From positions 1 to 64,000 of the forward strand of contig VEQL01000007.1 in NCBI GenBank assembly GCA_018883245.1: a stretch of 64,000 bases of DNA. Direction: 5' to 3'. Positions 60,944-64,000 of the stretch are shown piece by piece. A program made the translations under genes and the position numbers. The notes beneath the pieces are model-generated. The model ran no database searches, had not been told where the DNA came from, and saw only the letters and a program-made list of their open reading frames with translations. The stretch is from Chthoniobacterales bacterium (GTDB lineage: Bacteria; Verrucomicrobiota; Verrucomicrobiia; Chthoniobacterales; JACTMZ01). Within the stretch, counting starts at the first letter, position 1. Each line of letters starts with the position of its first letter.

Positions 60944-61462
60944 TTACTGCCCGCAGAATTTGAGCAGGGCGAGTTCGCTGCGCTGGTCCTCGTCGAAATA
61001 AAACCGCACCGCCCCGTCGCGCCCGCGCATATCCTCGTGCACGGCGCAGCTCGCGCGCCGCGAGTGGATCTGGTGCAGCCCGGGTTGGGTGCGGTGGTAG
61101 GCAACGCCCCACGCCTCGACGAGCCGGCAGTTCGCGCAATGCAGCGCGAAATATTCCTCCATTTCCACGCGGCCGAGCAGGCGGTATTCGACGTTCTCGA
61201 GCAACTCGACCGTCTCGTAGTCGAAGTGTTCCAACGGATACAGCCCGCGCGGCGGCAGGTGAGTCCAGCGCCAGCGAAGAGAAGCCAGACGGATGCGCGG
61301 ATCGTGCCCGGCCACGCGGTTGCGGAACGACAGCGTGTTGAGGGAAAGGACAACCGGGAGCGAGAGCCCTGCCTCGACAGTGACAAAAAAGTGATCGACG
61401 TTTTCGGCGCGCTGCGAGTTTTCGACCTGGAATCCCGCCACCGTTCCCACCACGCGCGCCAT
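60944..61462 (-). CDS. Hypothetical protein with CxxC motif (172 aa)
   Basis: 172 residues and no signal peptide. It has a beta-rich N-terminal half, a HCANCRLVEAWG segment (CxxC) and another Cys and His further on. The shape hints at a small metal-binding or redox domain, but I recognise no family. The only good start is the ATG at 61462; longer frames run into the lipoprotein gene upstream. It may be co-transcribed with that lipoprotein (52-base gap). Confidence 0.6.
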   Translation of the reverse strand: MARVVGTVAGFQVENSQRAENVDHFFVTVEAGLSLPVVLSLNTLSFRNRVAGHDPRIRLASLRWRWTHLPPRGLYPLEHFDYETVELLENVEYRLLGRVEMEEYFALHCANCRLVEAWGVAYHRTQPGLHQIHSRRASCAVHEDMRGRDGAVRFYFDEDQRSELALLKFCGQ

Positions 61463-61514
61463 GGGCGTGGACGGGAAGGCGACGCCGTGCGGTTGGGCCG
61501 GCTTTGGATGCTGC

Positions 61515-62009
61515 TTACTCGTAGGAGAACGGGCTGTAGAGCTCGTCTTCGTAGGCCGAATCGAAAAACGTGTCCGCTTGCGGCGGCGCGTAGGCGAACG
61601 GCGCGCGTAGGCCTCCGTAACGGCTGTAGTTCTGCGTCGCGAAATACGGATGGCCCTGATCGACGGCTTTCGGTCCCTTGGTGTAATAATCGTAGGAGCG
61701 GCGCATGTAGTTGATAAGCGGTGCCGGTGCACCGGCCGAGCGCAGGTTGGCGATGTCCGCGTTGCTGAGATTGTAGGCCTTGCGCGTGCTCTGCATGTAG
61801 CTCACGAGACCCGGGCCCGGGACTCCCTTGCGCACGCATTCGGCGACCTGGCCGGTGCTGAGCGGGAGGCCTTCGCGCACCTGGAAAACGATAGCGTCGG
61901 ACACTCCGCGGGAGGTGAATTCATTCAGGATTTTGGGATCGACTTGCGGTTGCTGCAGGGTGGCGCACCCGGCAAGGCCGAGCAGGACGATCGTGAGGAC
62001 ATGCTTCAT
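61515..62009 (-). CDS. Small lipoprotein of unknown function (164 aa)
   Basis: 164 residues with a lipobox LAGC (lipid Cys15), so it is membrane-anchored. The mature part is helical in the middle (KILNEFTSRGVSDAIVFQV and VPGPGLVSYMQSTRKAYNL), which looks like repeated helical hairpins, and ends in a Tyr/Phe/Pro-rich tail. No catalytic motif is visible. It is divergent from rplU. Confidence 0.75.
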   Translation of the reverse strand: MKHVLTIVLLGLAGCATLQQPQVDPKILNEFTSRGVSDAIVFQVREGLPLSTGQVAECVRKGVPGPGLVSYMQSTRKAYNLSNADIANLRSAGAPAPLINYMRRSYDYYTKGPKAVDQGHPYFATQNYSRYGGLRAPFAYAPPQADTFFDSAYEDELYSPFSYE

Positions 62010-62082
62010 ACAGGTGGCATGGTGTCTGCCCCGCCCCTCGCTGGCAAACCGGAAAATCGCCGGCCGCTCCGCAACAAAGTTC

Positions 62083-62111
62083 TTGCGGCCTGCGCGGTCC
62101 GCCGGTAGGAT
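62083..62111 (+). promoter_or_regulatory. Candidate promoter for rplU-rpmA
   Basis: TTGCGG (62083-62088), a 17-base spacer, TAGGAT (62106-62111, four of six matches to TATAAT). The rplU ATG is at 62138, leaving a leader of about 20 bases. Confidence 0.35.
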
Positions 62112-62137
62112 TCCCGACCCTTTCGTTGGATTTATTT

Positions 62138-62452
62138 ATGGCTTACGCAATCATCCAAAGCGGCGGTCGCCAGTTCCGCGTGCAACCCGGCGACGTTTTC
62201 GATGTCGAACTTCTCGACCTCGAGCCCGGCAACAAAACCGTTTTCGAGGAAGTGCTCCTCGCCGCCGACGACTCGGGCGTGAAAATCGGCGAGCCGCTGG
62301 TCAAAGGTGCCAAGGTGACCGCCGAGGTCGTCGAACAGCGCAAGGGACCAAAGCTCGTCTCCTACAAATTCAAACGCCGCAAGGGCTACCACCGCACGGT
62401 GGGCCACCGGCAAAAGCTGACCCGCGTGAAGGTCGGCGAAATCAAACTCTGA
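62138..62452 (+). CDS. rplU: 50S ribosomal protein L21 (RplU)
   Basis: 104 residues, standard length: [18 protein letters not shown] at the N-terminus and [21 protein letters not shown] at the C-terminus identify bL21. The ATG at 62138 starts directly at the conserved N-terminus; the TTG at 62126 adds four residues and is unlikely. rpmA follows 13 bases later, the usual order. Confidence 0.97.
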   Translation: MAYAIIQSGGRQFRVQPGDVFDVELLDLEPGNKTVFEEVLLAADDSGVKIGEPLVKGAKVTAEVVEQRKGPKLVSYKFKRRKGYHRTVGHRQKLTRVKVGEIKL

Positions 62453-62465
62453 CCCATCGTTTCGT

Positions 62466-62717
62466 ATGGCCCATAAAAAAGGACAAGGCAGCGTCAAGAA
62501 CGGACGCGACAGCGTCAGCAAACGCCTCGGCGTGAAAAAATTCGGCGGTCAGGAAGTGCTCGCCGGAAACATCCTCGTCCGCCAGCGCGGGCGCAAATTC
62601 GTCCCGGGCAACAACGTGGGCCTCGGACGCGATTTCACACTTTTTGCTTTGGAGAGCGGTGTCGTCCAATTCGATCGCGGCGGTCGCCGGGTCAATGTGG
62701 TCGCAACCGCCAACTGA
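62466..62717 (+). CDS. rpmA: 50S ribosomal protein L27 (RpmA)
   Basis: 83 residues: [20 protein letters not shown] at the N-terminus and [20 protein letters not shown] in the body identify bL27. The N-terminus begins right after the Met, with no cleavable extension of the Firmicutes type. A rho-independent terminator follows 15 bases after the stop. Confidence 0.97.
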   Translation: MAHKKGQGSVKNGRDSVSKRLGVKKFGGQEVLAGNILVRQRGRKFVPGNNVGLGRDFTLFALESGVVQFDRGGRRVNVVATAN

Positions 62718-62731
62718 CGCTTTCCTCCTCG

Positions 62732-62770
62732 AAAAAGACCGGGGCCCGCGCGGGTCTCGGTCTTTTTTTT
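62732..62770 (+). terminator. Rho-independent terminator after rpmA
   Basis: AAAAAGACCG (62732-62741) pairs with CGGTCTTTTT (62758-62767), with an inner CCCGCGCGGG palindrome, and is followed by a run of T to 62770. This is the clearest intrinsic terminator in the window. Confidence 0.9.
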
Positions 62771-62804
62771 ATCCGCGCGCCCGCGGTTGCCGCACAAAAC
62801 GGGA

Positions 62805-62833
62805 TTGCCGCGGACGGCCCGCCTTTGAATGAT
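62805..62833 (+). promoter_or_regulatory. Candidate promoter overlapping the exbB start
   Basis: TTGCCG (62805-62810), a 17-base spacer, AATGAT (62828-62833). Transcription would begin near 62840, just before the in-frame ATG at 62841. If real, translation should start at 62841 on a leaderless mRNA rather than at 62829. Confidence 0.35.
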
Positions 62834-63500
62834 GCCCGTGATGCTGGATCTCATGCAAAAAGGCGGACCCGTGATGTGGGTCATTCTCGGGTTGAGCGTG
62901 ATCGGGTTGGCTGTTTTCCTCGAGCGGCTCATCTATCTGCACCGCGCGGAAGTCCGCGTGGGTGAGTTTCTCCGCGGCCTGGCCAACCTTGTGCGCGACG
63001 AACGCCATGACGAGGTGCGGCAGCAGTGCATCGCCACGCCGGGCCCGGTGGCGCGCGTGGCCTTGAGTGCGGTGCTGGCGCGCGATTGTCCTCGCAGCGA
63101 GTTGCGCGATATCGTGCAGGAGGCCGGTCAGCTCGAGATTCCGCGACTGGAGCGCCATCTGCCCTTGCTCGCGGCGCTCGCTTATGTGGCCCCGCTGCTG
63201 GGTTTGCTCGGCACGGTGCTCGGGTTGCTCGAAGCCTTTTACCTCGTGTCCACGCAGGGCGGCTATGCCACGGTGGCGGATCTTTCCGGCGCCGTTTACC
63301 AGAGCCTGATCTCCGCGGCCGCAGGATTGGCCGTTGCCATCCCGATGCTCGTCGGCGCGAGCTACCTTTCCTCGCGTGTGCAGGATATCGTGCATGACAT
63401 GGAGCGTGCCGGCATCGAGATGGTGAATCTGCTCAAGAACCGCACCCTTCCGGCGGCGGAGATTCTCGCGGTGGACAGCGAGCCTTCCGCGACGGCATGA
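62829..63500 (+). CDS. exbB: MotA/TolQ/ExbB-family proton-channel protein
   Basis: 223 residues with three helices: one at the N-terminus (~16-33), and two after the cytoplasmic loop. The family signature [17 protein letters not shown] is near residue 120, and the last helix region [14 protein letters not shown] follows. With the next gene it forms a proton-driven complex for TonB or Tol. ATG 62829 is given; ATG 62841 is a promoter-supported alternative. It overlaps the ExbD gene (ATGA at 63497). Confidence 0.9.
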   Translation: MMPVMLDLMQKGGPVMWVILGLSVIGLAVFLERLIYLHRAEVRVGEFLRGLANLVRDERHDEVRQQCIATPGPVARVALSAVLARDCPRSELRDIVQEAGQLEIPRLERHLPLLAALAYVAPLLGLLGTVLGLLEAFYLVSTQGGYATVADLSGAVYQSLISAAAGLAVAIPMLVGASYLSSRVQDIVHDMERAGIEMVNLLKNRTLPAAEILAVDSEPSATA

Positions 63501-63910
63501 GGCTTGTCCGCGCATTCCGGTTGCGCGGCGCGGTGCCCGTATTTGCCGGGACCATCACCGTCGTCCTGCTCCTGGTTTTCTTTATTCTGCTTTCCACTTC
63601 GTTCCTCATGCAGCCGGGCATCGCCGTGACGTTGCCCACATCGCGTTTTCTTCTGCCGGCCATGCAGGATCCGCTGGTGGTTTCCGTCACCGGCGGACCG
63701 GGGGCGACGGTTTATTTCGAGGACCGCGCGGTCGAACCTGCCCAACTCGGCGCGAGGCTCGAGGCGCGCCGTGCATCTTCGCGCCACGTGGTGATCAAGG
63801 CCGACACCGATGCGCCGCTCTCGCTCGTGGCCCAAGTGACGGACATGGCCTTGGAGGGAGGGTTTTCCGTCGCTCTGGCCGCGACGCGTCCCGCCGCTCC
63901 GCCGCCATGA
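63497..63910 (+). CDS. exbD: ExbD/TolR-family protein
   Basis: 137 residues with one N-terminal helix (~14-35) and a periplasmic domain. The helix lacks an obvious Asp, the residue that usually carries protons in ExbD; the segment reads ITVVLLLVFFILLST, so coupling may differ or the family member may be degenerate. The periplasmic part (VYFEDRAVEPAQLGARLEA and VIKADTDAPLSLV) fits ExbD/TolR. It overlaps the next start (ATGA at 63907). Confidence 0.82.
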   Translation: MRLVRAFRLRGAVPVFAGTITVVLLLVFFILLSTSFLMQPGIAVTLPTSRFLLPAMQDPLVVSVTGGPGATVYFEDRAVEPAQLGARLEARRASSRHVVIKADTDAPLSLVAQVTDMALEGGFSVALAATRPAAPPP

Positions 63911-64000
63911 TCAAGCCCGCACAACTCCTGCAGGTTTTTCATTGGCCTTCGGTCCACCAGATCCGTCTGGTGCTTCCGGCCATGATCGTGATCTCACTCG
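63907..64000 (+). CDS. N-terminal fragment of a gene after exbD (truncated by window end)
   Basis: 31 residues are visible: a short N-terminus (IKPAQLLQVFHWPSVHQIRL) then the start of a hydrophobic helix. Position directly after exbB-exbD, with an ATGA overlap, suggests a TonB-like or second ExbD-like membrane protein, but too little is present to decide. Confidence 0.6.
   Translation, partial: MIKPAQLLQVFHWPSVHQIRLVLPAMIVISL

Overview
The window is a dense, GC-rich stretch of bacterial chromosome holding about 62 protein genes, with no rRNA, tRNA, CRISPR array or insertion sequence that I can see, and no gap over 300 bases without a gene. The envelope is Gram-negative: lipoproteins, an OprB-type porin, a SurA-like chaperone and ExbB/ExbD. 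The mix of alternative complex III, two haem-copper oxidases, a GuaB3-type IMP dehydrogenase and a PurD-PurM fusion suggests a non-proteobacterial lineage; Verrucomicrobiota or another PVC relative is my best guess. That is inference, not a marker-gene result.

1-13.4 kb (+) is a respiratory supercluster: the end of alternative complex III (actC, D, E, F), a single-pass linker protein, a cbb3-type oxidase (ccoS, N, O and a mono-haem CcoP-like subunit), an aa3-type oxidase (coxB, coxA, ctaE), haem A synthesis (ctaA, ctaB), copper delivery (Sco) and small membrane proteins. Together they would carry electrons from quinol through cytochrome c domains to O2.

13.4-29 kb is mostly minus-strand housekeeping: a PfkB kinase, a large orphan lipoprotein, cysH (+), then a long gene string read serS, tilS, purA, uppS, an NtrC-like regulator, an aminotransferase, mfd, surA-like, pdxA. 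The regulator carries Glu where the phospho-accepting Asp should be.

29-36.6 kb (+) has a CbpA/DnaJ protein, a secreted subtilase and an overlapping four-gene set: YhaM-like OB/HD nuclease, C39-like lipoprotein, DUF362 protein and squalene/phytoene synthase-like protein. It ends in a convergent EamA transporter.

36.7-53.2 kb holds two phosphate modules, pstS-pstC-pstA-pstB and pstS2-oprB, each preceded by an 18-base Pho-box-like 7-4-7 repeat. Between them lies a tight minus-strand purine operon: guaB3, purN, purL (with PurS-like N-terminus), purQ, purC, purF and a purD-purM fusion.

53.2-64 kb contains proC, a TPR protein, a DacA-type carboxypeptidase, a UvrD/PcrA helicase, an outer-membrane protein with a His/Glu-rich loop, comEC, two orphan proteins, rplU-rpmA with a clear terminator, and exbB-exbD plus a truncated gene.

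Two organisational themes recur. Minus-strand operons repeatedly join genes by a 4-base NTGA start/stop overlap. Several lead genes have a TTGNNN-N16/17-TANNNN promoter-like sequence only 6-14 bases before the start codon, which would give leaderless or nearly leaderless mRNAs.
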